This document shows, one piece after another, positions 27,523 through 35,858 of a DNA stretch of 64,000 bases (its first letter is position 1; every line of letters starts with the position of its first letter). Origin of the DNA: Desulfurococcaceae archaeon (GTDB lineage Archaea; Thermoproteota; Thermoprotei_A; Sulfolobales; Desulfurococcaceae); contig JAPWUD010000001.1 of assembly GCA_028275705.1 (NCBI GenBank), forward strand, positions 184,584 to 248,583, read 5' to 3'. Below the pieces are notes generated by a model. That model was not told the origin of the DNA, did not search any database, and saw only the letters and a list, made by a program, of their open reading frames with translations. The translations under genes and the position numbers were made by a program.

Positions 27523-28302
27523 TTGGTGTTTGATTTGCCAGCGGTATTTGTAGTGTTTGTCGGTCCAGCGGGGTCGGGGAAGAGTAGTCTCGTCGCGTCT
27601 TATACTAAGTGGCTACGTGAAAACCTACTACTAAGAGTGGCCCCTGTCAACTTAGATCCTGGCGCTGATGTACTCAAGTATAAGCCATTGTTTGACATTA
27701 GGAGTTTATTTACACTTAGAGACATAATGGATAAGTATGGTTTAGGGCCAAACGGGGCATTTATAAAGACATCAGAGCTTATAGCGGAGAAAATAAATGA
27801 AATATTGTCGAGTGAGCCATTCTCTGAGCCCTCCAGATGGGACTTGGTATTAATAGATACACCTGGGCAAATGGAGGCCTTTCTATTTAGGCCTTCGAGT
27901 AGTATCTTCCTCGAGGCTCTTAGAAAACTCGGTAACACCGTTATAGCCTACATAATAGATGCATCCGCAGTTGCGAGAGTGACTGATGCCGTGTTCTTGT
28001 GGTTTCTCTACGTATTGATCCAGGTGAAAACAGGGTTGATATCGGTACCTGTGGTAAATAAAAAAGATATAGCAGTTAATCCGCAGCTTCTCAAATACCT
28101 AGTTGAAGATCCATTGAAGCTCGCGGAGTCTGTTTCTGGGGAGGGTTTAGCCTCGGAGATAATACCGAGTCTAGTTGAAATAGCTGTGAAGACAAGGGGC
28201 CCGCTTAGAGCTGTAATGGTTTCAGCTCTAAGTGGTGAGAACATGAGTGATCTACACGCACTAATACACGAGGCTTTCTGCGCGTGTGGTGATTTAACAT
28301 AG
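27523..28302 (+). CDS. GPN-loop GTPase
   Basis: Homologue of eukaryotic GPN1-3 (XAB1), which help assemble RNA polymerase; archaeal members dimerise and hydrolyse GTP. Seen: P-loop GPAGSGKSS at residues 13-21, NLDPGAD switch region, the name-giving G-P-N in YGLGPNGAF, DTPGQMEAF and the base-specificity motif NKKD. The TTG at 27523 lies about 30 bases behind a GTTTAAGTAAG box, fitting a leaderless start. The length of 259 residues is normal. Confidence 0.92.
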   Translation: MVFDLPAVFVVFVGPAGSGKSSLVASYTKWLRENLLLRVAPVNLDPGADVLKYKPLFDIRSLFTLRDIMDKYGLGPNGAFIKTSELIAEKINEILSSEPFSEPSRWDLVLIDTPGQMEAFLFRPSSSIFLEALRKLGNTVIAYIIDASAVARVTDAVFLWFLYVLIQVKTGLISVPVVNKKDIAVNPQLLKYLVEDPLKLAESVSGEGLASEIIPSLVEIAVKTRGPLRAVMVSALSGENMSDLHALIHEAFCACGDLT

Positions 28303-28368
28303 GTCTCATTATTTACCAGGGGTTGATTATTAGATTCTTGTGCTTAGAAATCTTTAACGAGTAGTGGT

Positions 28369-30054
28369 GTGACAGCGTTGAATTTATATAAGCCACGCTC
28401 TGTGGTTAGTAGGTATTACACAATTCTCTTCACTCTACCGAAGTGGGAGTTTTTAGCAACAGCGTTGATTATTATTGGATTACTCATAGTGGTAGCTCTT
28501 GGTAGGAGCTCTATTCCAATAGTGTTGAATTCTATTTATACATACACTACTCTCTTACCTTACTCTAAGCTCTATAGAGGAACAGTATTTTATAAATTGA
28601 AGAGAAAAATTGGGCTTTCACTAGCCGTTCTCGTATACTCTACGATATTTACGGTTATAACTGGTAGTCCATTGATTGCCGTATCAGCCTCGACGACTTT
28701 ATTAATTGTTGTTATTCTAGGATTAGATGGGACAACTCCTTCAAAATACCTTGTCTCAATTATTCCACCACTTGCAACGATAGTAACTTGTAGACTTATG
28801 AATTACTGCTCTACTAGTGATGTATATGTTTACTCACTCGTAGTTCTCTCAATGGTATTTGTGGATATTGCTATATTCTTGTTTATGTCGAGGAGGAGGG
28901 TTAATAACTACTCGCTTCCAGATCTAGGCACAATGTTCCTGAGGAACTGGCTGGATAGAAGAACTGAGATTGAAAGGGCTTTTGAAGATATAGGTGAATA
29001 CCAGCACGTGTACCCGAGGATTATTGAACTGGGAGACCTCGCATTGATCTACACAGACGTGCACTATGGGCCGTTCTCAAATATAGGGAGCAGTAAGTTA
29101 CCAATATATCTAGACAGCGCTCTTAGAAAGATCGGTTATAGACATGCGATTGCACTTCACGGGCTTGGCTCTCACGATAGGAACATTGTTTCATCTAAAT
29201 ACATAGATTACTTTATAGATGAAATAGTTAAGACCATTATGAGTAACTCAAAAACACCGTTATTGTATCAGGGATCATTTAGGAGGAAACAAGGATTTTG
29301 GGAAGCACTTGTAATAGTTTTTGATAAGCTCTCACTAGTCATTATTAGTAGGCTTATGGGGGGTATTGATGACCTACCATACGATCTCCAGTTGGACTAC
29401 GAATTGAAGTCTAAGGAGAGGGGGCTTGGTGATGTGATTATACTAGATGCTCACAATTGGGAGCTCCTCGATGAGCCTGATCTAAGCGAGTTAAGTGCAT
29501 TGCTCGCCAATGTAATTGATGGTATAGAGGCTTATAAGGGGAGAGAACCAGTAGTACTGCAATATAAATACAAGTGCTTTAAATCCAGTGCACCCGGTCT
29601 CGTCGATGGAGACTGCTGCATTATATGCTTTAATGGCGAGGGTAGGGAAAGTGCTTGTATACTCTACTTGAGGGGTAATAATGTTAAGCCAGGTGTTAGA
29701 AATATTCTTTTGGAGAAATTAAAGGGGTTAGATGTAGACTACTGCGAGGTTGTAACTAACGATGAACACTCGGAGACTGGTACTAGGGCTCAAATAGCCT
29801 ATATTCCAGTGCATGAGAGTGTGGAGTTGCTTGAGGATGTTGCTAAGTACGCGGTTGAGGTTGCCAGGGAGGGGTGGAGTAGTGGTGCGTACCTATATGT
29901 TTCAAAAATGGATTTGAAACTCATGGATGGTGGTATTGATGTCATTAAGAAGCAATTGCCTCAGAGCATTAGGGAATCTGCAGTACTACTCTTATTATAT
30001 GTATTTGCAACTCCGCTTGTATTGTTTACGTTGACTAAGCTATTATGCTTATAA
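28369..30054 (+). CDS. DUF2070 family membrane protein
   Basis: A 561-residue archaeal protein with about six N-terminal helices (roughly residues 25-180), a large soluble domain (190-530) and one C-terminal helix. The soluble part contains spaced Asp/His motifs (TDVHYGPF, HGLGSHD, ILDAHNW, TNDEHSETG) that look like ligands of a metal-dependent phosphatase or hydrolase. I recall the DUF2070 pattern; no activity has been assigned to my knowledge, and the metal role is inference. It sits just upstream of the TBP gene, with TBP's own promoter in the gap. Confidence 0.78.
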   Translation: MTALNLYKPRSVVSRYYTILFTLPKWEFLATALIIIGLLIVVALGRSSIPIVLNSIYTYTTLLPYSKLYRGTVFYKLKRKIGLSLAVLVYSTIFTVITGSPLIAVSASTTLLIVVILGLDGTTPSKYLVSIIPPLATIVTCRLMNYCSTSDVYVYSLVVLSMVFVDIAIFLFMSRRRVNNYSLPDLGTMFLRNWLDRRTEIERAFEDIGEYQHVYPRIIELGDLALIYTDVHYGPFSNIGSSKLPIYLDSALRKIGYRHAIALHGLGSHDRNIVSSKYIDYFIDEIVKTIMSNSKTPLLYQGSFRRKQGFWEALVIVFDKLSLVIISRLMGGIDDLPYDLQLDYELKSKERGLGDVIILDAHNWELLDEPDLSELSALLANVIDGIEAYKGREPVVLQYKYKCFKSSAPGLVDGDCCIICFNGEGRESACILYLRGNNVKPGVRNILLEKLKGLDVDYCEVVTNDEHSETGTRAQIAYIPVHESVELLEDVAKYAVEVAREGWSSGAYLYVSKMDLKLMDGGIDVIKKQLPQSIRESAVLLLLYVFATPLVLFTLTKLLCL

Positions 30055-30067
30055 ACCCCTTATATGA

Positions 30068-30100
30068 GATTTTTAAATGCCTTTATAAGGGGTGAGGTAA
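30068..30100 (+). promoter_or_regulatory. Promoter and ribosome-binding site of the TBP gene
   Basis: TTTTTAAATG (30070-30079) is a TATA-type box and GGTGAGG (30091-30097) a Shine-Dalgarno-like site three bases before the TTG start at 30101. Together they support TTG over the later ATG. Confidence 0.5.
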
Positions 30101-30703
30101 TTGACTACTCCAATGCCTCAACCGACATTTAGGATTGAAAACATTGTTGCCACCGTAATACTAGATCAAGACATCGACATAGACTCACTGGAAGCCGAGT
30201 TACCGAACCACGTTTACAAACCAGAGCAATTCCCAGGTATAATATTTAGAGTTGATAAACCAAGAGCAACAGCACTGATATTTAGGTCCGGTAAAATGGT
30301 TGTAACTGGCACGAAGAGTATTGCTCAATTGATAGAGGCCGTTAAAAGGATCATTAAGACTATTGATAGAATACTTACTAGGTATGGATCGGGTATTCGT
30401 GGGAAGCCGAGAGTGCAAGTTCAAAACATAGTTGCAGGTGGAGATTTACACTCATATGTTAACCTCGAGAAGGCGGCTTACTACCTCGAGGACACTATGT
30501 ATGAGCCTGAGCAATTCCCCGGATTGATCTATAGAATGAGGGATCCTCGAGTAGTCCTATTGATATTTAGTAGTGGTAAAATGGTTATTACGGGGGCAAA
30601 GGAGGAGAGCGAGGTTGAGAGCGCTGTTAGGAATGTCGCGGATAAACTGTATAAAACGGGATGCATAGTTGGGCCACGCGAGGAGGGAGAGGAAGTAGAG
30701 TAG
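30101..30703 (+). CDS. tbp: TATA-box-binding protein
   Basis: The general transcription factor that binds archaeal TATA boxes. The 200-residue protein is two imperfect direct repeats of the saddle fold: [12 protein letters not shown]...[12 protein letters not shown]...[11 protein letters not shown] and [10 protein letters not shown]...[12 protein letters not shown]...[10 protein letters not shown]. An acidic tail (EEGEEVE) follows, as in other archaeal TBPs. TTG at 30101 with a nearby GGTGAGG is chosen. Confidence 0.97.
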   Translation: MTTPMPQPTFRIENIVATVILDQDIDIDSLEAELPNHVYKPEQFPGIIFRVDKPRATALIFRSGKMVVTGTKSIAQLIEAVKRIIKTIDRILTRYGSGIRGKPRVQVQNIVAGGDLHSYVNLEKAAYYLEDTMYEPEQFPGLIYRMRDPRVVLLIFSSGKMVITGAKEESEVESAVRNVADKLYKTGCIVGPREEGEEVE

Positions 30704-30741
30704 TGTAGGAAGGAATATAACTCCCTAAAGCATTCTTTTTA

Positions 30742-31245
30742 TTGATGATGATGCGGGCAGCCTCTAAGACCATGACTGGGAATGAAGAGCTCAATGCTCA
30801 ATCTGACCGGGTCTTTACTCTAGGCATTATTATAGCACTGGACTTAGATAGATTCAGTGAGTATGTTGAGGAGAAGGGGCTAGACCCATATAAACCAAAC
30901 ATGGTCACAGGGGAATTAACCAATCTAGTGGAGGAATTTGCACGTAGACATAGAGGTGTAGTAGTCTATGGATTGAGCAAAGAGAGGGGGACTGAGGAAG
31001 CGATTATAGAGATCCCGTTCTCTACCGATGTTGAGAGGGTTGTGAGGGATCTTGAGGAGCTAAAGAGGAGGATTGAGTCATACGGAGTTTCAATCACGAT
31101 TGTGGTTTTAGTAGACTATGTAACTGGTAGGAGTGCGAAGAATAGACGTGAGGCATATCATGGAACACCTGCTCGTAGAAGAGCTATTAGGCTACTCAGG
31201 GAAATCAAGAGGAAAGGTGGAGGGAGGATTGTGGTGGTTGCTTGA
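30742..31245 (+). CDS. Small palm-domain-like protein, unknown function
   Basis: A 167-residue protein whose central part, IIIALDLDRFSEYVEEKGLDPY, then VVVYGLSKERGTEEAIIEIPF, resembles a palm-type fold in which a D-x-D-x-F motif sits on the first strand, as in GTP cyclohydrolase III and minimal nucleotidyl cyclases. The C-terminus is strongly basic (RREAYHGTPARRRAIRLLREIKRKGG). The usual GGDEF second motif is not visible, so catalysis is uncertain. It lies between TBP and the corrinoid protein gene. Family assignment is inference. Confidence 0.6.
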   Translation: MMMMRAASKTMTGNEELNAQSDRVFTLGIIIALDLDRFSEYVEEKGLDPYKPNMVTGELTNLVEEFARRHRGVVVYGLSKERGTEEAIIEIPFSTDVERVVRDLEELKRRIESYGVSITIVVLVDYVTGRSAKNRREAYHGTPARRRAIRLLREIKRKGGGRIVVVA

Positions 31246-31339
31246 AGAGTTAAACCTACTGTAGTCACTTGATGATTAATTGTTGTTTAATGTTTATTTA
31301 TACGAGTCCTTTGTAATCTCTGGAAGAGGGGGTTTTTAA

Positions 31340-31984
31340 TTGGAGAGGCTGGATGTGGAATTATTTAACGCTATTGTTAATGGAGACCCTGACAAAGCCT
31401 TATCAGTGGCTAATAGGCTGGTAGAGCGGGGTTTCGATGTTCAGAGGCTTGTGACCGAGATCCTAGTTCCAGCGATGAGGAGGGTTGGAGAACTATTTGA
31501 TAGAGGGGATTACTTCATAGCTGATGTAATTGCATGCGCGGAGGCGTTTAGAAGGGTTTTTGAAAACGTGGTTAGGCCTAGGCTCAGCGGTTCCTCTGCG
31601 AGGAGGCTTGGGGTTGCAGTTTTTGGAACTGTGAAAGGTGATATACACGATCTTGGTAAGACACTAGCTAAAATAATATTTGAAGTTGAGGGTTTTGAAG
31701 TAGTAGACTTAGGGGTAGATGTCTCAGCTGAGGCTTTTGTAGAGGCTGTTGAGAAGTATAATGCGAGGATTATAGGTGTTTCTGCATTGATGACTACAAC
31801 GATGATTGAGCAGAGGAGAGTGATCGAGGAGTTGAAGAAGAAGGGGTTGCGAGGGAGAGTAATAGTTATAGCTGGGGGTGCTCCTGTCACTGAGGAGTGG
31901 GTTAGGGAGATAGGCGCTGATATATGTGGTGATGACGCATTCAAAGCATTGAAGAAAGTGAAGGAGCTAATGGGTGTTGATTAA
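31340..31984 (+). CDS. Corrinoid (B12-binding) protein of the MtaC/MttC type
   Basis: Carries a methyl group on cobalt between two methyltransferases. Residues 1-85 are the four-helix cap (MRRVGELFDRGDYFIADVIACAEAF), and residues 90-214 the Rossmann B12 domain with GTVKGDIHDLGK, where H103 is the lower cobalt ligand, followed by SALMTT and AGGAPVTEEW. The gene overlaps the next one by a single base, so it is translated with the MttB-like methyltransferase. Start is TTG 31340. No reductive activator for the corrinoid is seen in the window. Confidence 0.92.
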   Translation: MERLDVELFNAIVNGDPDKALSVANRLVERGFDVQRLVTEILVPAMRRVGELFDRGDYFIADVIACAEAFRRVFENVVRPRLSGSSARRLGVAVFGTVKGDIHDLGKTLAKIIFEVEGFEVVDLGVDVSAEAFVEAVEKYNARIIGVSALMTTTMIEQRRVIEELKKKGLRGRVIVIAGGAPVTEEWVREIGADICGDDAFKALKKVKELMGVD

Positions 31985-33417
31985 TGCCACGTCCTCTCCT
32001 CACGCTCTTATCTCTCGAGGAAGCTAGGGAAGTACATTGTAAAGCAATAGAACTCCTGGAGAAAGTGGGTGTAAAGTTTGAAGATCGAGAGGTTGCAAAG
32101 ACGCTGCTTGAGAACGGTGCAGTGGAGCGAGACGGCAGAGTCTTGATCCCTGAGGAGCTTGTTAATGAAGCAGTTAAGTTGGCTCCAAAGAGAATCGAGC
32201 TCTATGATAGAGATGGAAGTAGAGTAGCTACTCTGGGTGAATCAGCATCAATATTTAACCCCGGCTCCGCTGCCATAAAGATCCTTGATTACGACTCCCT
32301 TGAGCCTAGATCCCCAGTGATGGAGGATCTTAAGAGACTTGCCGTGATTGTTGAAAATATGTATTTCATTGATGCACAGAGCACAGCTCTTGTTCCTGGG
32401 GATGTTCCAATGGAGATCAGGGACGTGGTTAGGCTATACCCAATACTCAAGTACTCCCGTAAACCAATAATCACAGGTTCCTTTACAGTTGAAAATCTAT
32501 CTATTATGCTAGACTTAGCGAAGACTGTGCGTGAAGATGCTTGGAAGAGGCCTTTCACAATATTTGATGTCTGTCCATCACCTCCACTTTCATGGAGCAC
32601 TCTCACTTCGAGAAACCTAGTCGACCTCGCAAAGGCTGGAGTTCCAGCAGAGATCATATCAATGCCGGGACTTGGCTCGACTTCACCTACAACAATCGCT
32701 GGGGCATTAATACAGCACCACGCCGAGGTACTAAGCGGTATTGTTCTAGCTCAGCTAGTCTCGAAGAATGCTCCCGTGATATATGGAGGCTCACCTCTAC
32801 TAGCACACCCGCGTTATGGAACGCCTGTGATAACGGCTCCAGAAGCCCTGCTTGTTTCGCTAGCGTATAGGGATCTCGCTAAGTTAATAGAGCTTCCAGT
32901 ACATACGTATATGGGGCTTAGCGACTCTAAGCTTGTTGATTATCAAGCTGGGGCAGAGTCTGCTTATAGCTCTTTACTAGCTGCAGTATCAGGCTTTGAC
33001 GTGGTCTCAGGTCCTGGAATGCTCGAGTTTGAGAGCGTTTTCTCATTTGAGAAACTCGTATTAGACAACGAGTTGATTGGCTTGGTGAAGAGGATTAGGA
33101 GAGGGTTTGATCTAAGCGTTGATGAGTTGGCGTTTGACGTGATCATGGATACTGTTCTCTCAAAAAGCGGAAACTTCTTACTACATCCACACACGCGCCG
33201 CATGATCAGGAGAGAGATACATTTACCGAGAATATGGGATACAACACCACGGTCAAGGTGGTCAAAGAGGAGTATTTACATTGAAGCACACTTAGAAGTA
33301 GAGCGGTTGCTGAGGGAAGGATCCACTAGTCCGCTGGAACCGGAGGTAGAGAGAAGGCTTGACGCACTCTACATTGAGGTATTCAAAAAAGCAGGGGTCA
33401 AGCCAATATTTATTTAG
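31984..33417 (+). CDS. MttB/MtgB-superfamily methyltransferase (no pyrrolysine)
   Basis: Transfers a methyl group from a methylamine-type donor to the cognate corrinoid protein. The 477-residue TIM barrel has the MttB-family pattern throughout: EEAREVHCKAIELLEKVGV at the start, FNPGSAAIKILDYDS, GSPLLAHPRYGTPVITAPEA and SGPGMLEFESVFSFEKLVLDNE near the end. There is no in-frame TAG, so this is the non-pyrrolysine branch that includes glycine betaine methyltransferase. The donor is unknown. It overlaps the corrinoid gene and ends 14 bases from the convergent MetE homologue. Confidence 0.87.
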   Translation: MPRPLLTLLSLEEAREVHCKAIELLEKVGVKFEDREVAKTLLENGAVERDGRVLIPEELVNEAVKLAPKRIELYDRDGSRVATLGESASIFNPGSAAIKILDYDSLEPRSPVMEDLKRLAVIVENMYFIDAQSTALVPGDVPMEIRDVVRLYPILKYSRKPIITGSFTVENLSIMLDLAKTVREDAWKRPFTIFDVCPSPPLSWSTLTSRNLVDLAKAGVPAEIISMPGLGSTSPTTIAGALIQHHAEVLSGIVLAQLVSKNAPVIYGGSPLLAHPRYGTPVITAPEALLVSLAYRDLAKLIELPVHTYMGLSDSKLVDYQAGAESAYSSLLAAVSGFDVVSGPGMLEFESVFSFEKLVLDNELIGLVKRIRRGFDLSVDELAFDVIMDTVLSKSGNFLLHPHTRRMIRREIHLPRIWDTTPRSRWSKRSIYIEAHLEVERLLREGSTSPLEPEVERRLDALYIEVFKKAGVKPIFI

Positions 33418-33431
33418 CATTAGGAGTGGTT

Positions 33432-34409
33432 TTAACCCGAGGATAATCTCTTACATGCATTGACAACTATTTTGAGCTTTGATAGAGCAAGTTCATACTC
33501 GGCTTCAGGATTACCTAGAGCACCCTTTAGCCCTGCAAAACCACAGTCTCCGGATACAAGGTCTATTCTACCTCCGGCCACTCTATGCACTTTGTTTAAC
33601 AGTGAGAAGGCCTCTTCAAGGCTCTCGAGTCTTGGCACTCTACTACTCACAATACCCGGCGATATGAGTTTATCTCGCTCTTCCAGTAAGCGTTTATCGA
33701 GGATTTCTATGTTTTGTTGACTATCGTGGAATTCGAGACTAAAATACTTAACTCTACTCGTGCTAGAAAGGACCTCTAGAATCCTCCTGTGTACTCTCCC
33801 GCACACGTGTACTCCAACCTCAGCACTATGAGCACTTCTAGCCACAGTATCTAGCACTTCGACGATGTCCTCGTCGCTGTATCCATAAAGGTTTCTTCTA
33901 GCACCAATAATGACTCCAAGTATTGGCTCATCAAGGAAGATCAAGTTGTAGCCAAGCATTGACATGTACTCTACCCAGGCCGAAGAATACCTCGTAAAGA
34001 ACTCCTTAACCAAGTCTTTCCAGGCGAGCGCAGTTGATGAGAGATCCCGTGAATCCATGGACAAGTAGATCCTCGAGGCAAGTGTGAAGGGGCCAGTCAC
34101 AGGGGCTCTAAGGTGCTTAAATCCTAGTTTTAGCCTTTTAATGGTTTCAACTGTGTACTCGGCTTCAGGGGCTTTTACCCCTCTCTTCCAGGATAATAAA
34201 TTATTTGGGGATAAAGCATAGAGAAACCCCTTTTCCCGCTTAACTAAACCCGCTTGAACAAGAGGCTCTACATAAATATCAATAAAGCCGCGTAATTGGG
34301 GATAGGGTGGTGCATCTAGCCCTATGGAGGACAAGTCTACTATAATTCTCTCTGTGTTCTCCAGGGAGTAGTCTAGTGGGAAACTACCAACATGGCTACT
34401 TCTCAACAA
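33432..34409 (-). CDS. Core-MetE-type methionine synthase (C-terminal domain only)
   Basis: Transfers a methyl group to homocysteine. The 325-residue protein corresponds to the catalytic half of cobalamin-independent MetE and lacks its N-terminal folate-binding half. The zinc ligands are in place: H201 and C203 (VHVCGRVH), E226 (LEFHD) and C289 (GDCGF). N-terminal SSHVGSFP matches the family start. In archaea such short forms are thought to take the methyl group from a corrinoid protein, and one is encoded 1.4 kb away. A general UROD/MetE-like corrinoid methyltransferase is the alternative. Confidence 0.8.
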   Translation of the reverse strand: MLRSSHVGSFPLDYSLENTERIIVDLSSIGLDAPPYPQLRGFIDIYVEPLVQAGLVKREKGFLYALSPNNLLSWKRGVKAPEAEYTVETIKRLKLGFKHLRAPVTGPFTLASRIYLSMDSRDLSSTALAWKDLVKEFFTRYSSAWVEYMSMLGYNLIFLDEPILGVIIGARRNLYGYSDEDIVEVLDTVARSAHSAEVGVHVCGRVHRRILEVLSSTSRVKYFSLEFHDSQQNIEILDKRLLEERDKLISPGIVSSRVPRLESLEEAFSLLNKVHRVAGGRIDLVSGDCGFAGLKGALGNPEAEYELALSKLKIVVNACKRLSSG

Positions 34410-34556
34410 CTCTACACCACCAAGTTCACAAGAGCTCTATGTGACATTATATTGTATAAACACATTCCTAGAATATATCCCGGGTAAATTGTTGCATCAT
34501 AGCAAGGTTGAAGGATTTACAAGGCACCCTCATAGCCTCGCTCTTAAAGCTAGGGG

Positions 34557-34655
34557 ATGTTAAAGAGTCCTTATTTACACTTCGACACGAGCTGGGAAAT
34601 CGGTGAACCAATAGCTGTGTGTATAGTCGCAGATAAAAACACTATACTTAATTAG
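34557..34655 (+). CDS. Possible 32-residue protein or gene remnant
   Basis: A short frame with ATG 34557 after TAGGGG encodes SPYLHFDTSWEIGEP and ends in VADKNTILN, converging on htpX. A second frame just before it (34505-34610, LKDLQGTLIASLLKLGDVKE) is also open. Both could be pieces of one decayed gene. Low confidence. Confidence 0.25.
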   Translation: MLKSPYLHFDTSWEIGEPIAVCIVADKNTILN

Positions 34656-35806
34656 AGATCAGTAATTGGCTTAAATGCGAGGGACTCTAAGAACCTTATT
34701 CTTTTAGGTATTGCTGGGTGTGTTGAGAAGAACTCGCTTACATCGCTTACCTCCTTCTTCTTCAACTCCTCAACTACTCTATCGATATCTACATCTCTAA
34801 CCTCTCTCCCTGTCGGGTATTTCCTATAGAATGGGTTTGCATAAGCCTCTGTGAGAGCGTATATGAATAACGCCTTGATCTTACTACTAGATACAGCCTC
34901 TTTAGCGCTTACCGCATGAGTGTAGTATACGTGTAGTCTGGCTAGAGCCCTCTGCATGGGTCTAATACCAGCAGCGCGGGCTCCTGAAGTATCTGCATAG
35001 TATTCTCTTAGCCTACTAAACGCCAGTACCAGTACCTGCACAATAAAACTTACTACTACAGCAGCTACTCCAGCTAGTGCTAGTAGAAGTCCTCCACCAC
35101 CCTCTCTACGTCTATCACTATAAGCAGATCTTGCATAACTCGATATAAATCCAATTCTAATTAGTGTTACACCCAGGAAGTATAGTATGCTAGGGATCAT
35201 CCCCATGAAGAGCATTATGGCGTTATCCCTATGTCTGTGGTGTCCGAGCTCGTGTCCTATAATAGCCTCTAATTCCTCTCTATCAACCATCTCGAGTAGT
35301 GTATTGGAGACAGCAACGTACTTTCCAAACAATATGTTTCCATATGCAAATGCGTTTGGAGGTCCATTTACGACAACAGCTTTTGGTGGATTCGTGAAGC
35401 CAAGTCTCTTAGCAACAGAGCTCACTACATCCTGGAGCTCTGGGCTTGGTTTTGCACCATACATTATGTTGATGGTTATGGGTGATACTAGGTATGATAT
35501 AATGTTTAGAATTAGTATGAAGAGTATTAGTCCTGCAATAAACCCAGTTGTAATAGACTCACCCAATACCCCGGCAATGATGTACGCTGTTAAGCCTACA
35601 CCAGCAAGCCCTGAGAGAACCACTATTAAGCCTATTATAAGCATTGATGCCCGTAGAGTAAATCTACCTGCAAATCTTCTAGCAACTCTTGGTGCTAAAA
35701 CGCCAGCCGCTATTATTAAAACAATGAAGCCAACTATGTAGGCTGTGAATAAAGCAATCGCTGTGAATGGATCATATAAAAACCAAAACATATAATCACC
35801 CTTCAC
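34652..35806 (-). CDS. htpX: HtpX-type membrane zinc protease (M48)
   Basis: Membrane-bound metalloprotease that degrades damaged membrane proteins. The 384-residue protein has N-terminal helices (about residues 10-110), the zinc motif HELGHHRHRD (about 188-197), further helices, and the third-ligand region REYYADTSGAR. The NAFAYG block before the zinc site is typical of the family. The active site would face the cytosol. It may be co-transcribed with the exported Lon-domain protease 52 bases upstream. Confidence 0.93.
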   Translation of the reverse strand: MKGDYMFWFLYDPFTAIALFTAYIVGFIVLIIAAGVLAPRVARRFAGRFTLRASMLIIGLIVVLSGLAGVGLTAYIIAGVLGESITTGFIAGLILFILILNIISYLVSPITINIMYGAKPSPELQDVVSSVAKRLGFTNPPKAVVVNGPPNAFAYGNILFGKYVAVSNTLLEMVDREELEAIIGHELGHHRHRDNAIMLFMGMIPSILYFLGVTLIRIGFISSYARSAYSDRRREGGGGLLLALAGVAAVVVSFIVQVLVLAFSRLREYYADTSGARAAGIRPMQRALARLHVYYTHAVSAKEAVSSSKIKALFIYALTEAYANPFYRKYPTGREVRDVDIDRVVEELKKKEVSDVSEFFSTHPAIPKRIRFLESLAFKPITDL

Positions 35807-35858
35807 CTCATAATGATTTTAATAAGAATAATGTCCTTTAAAGTCTTTCAGTAACTGG

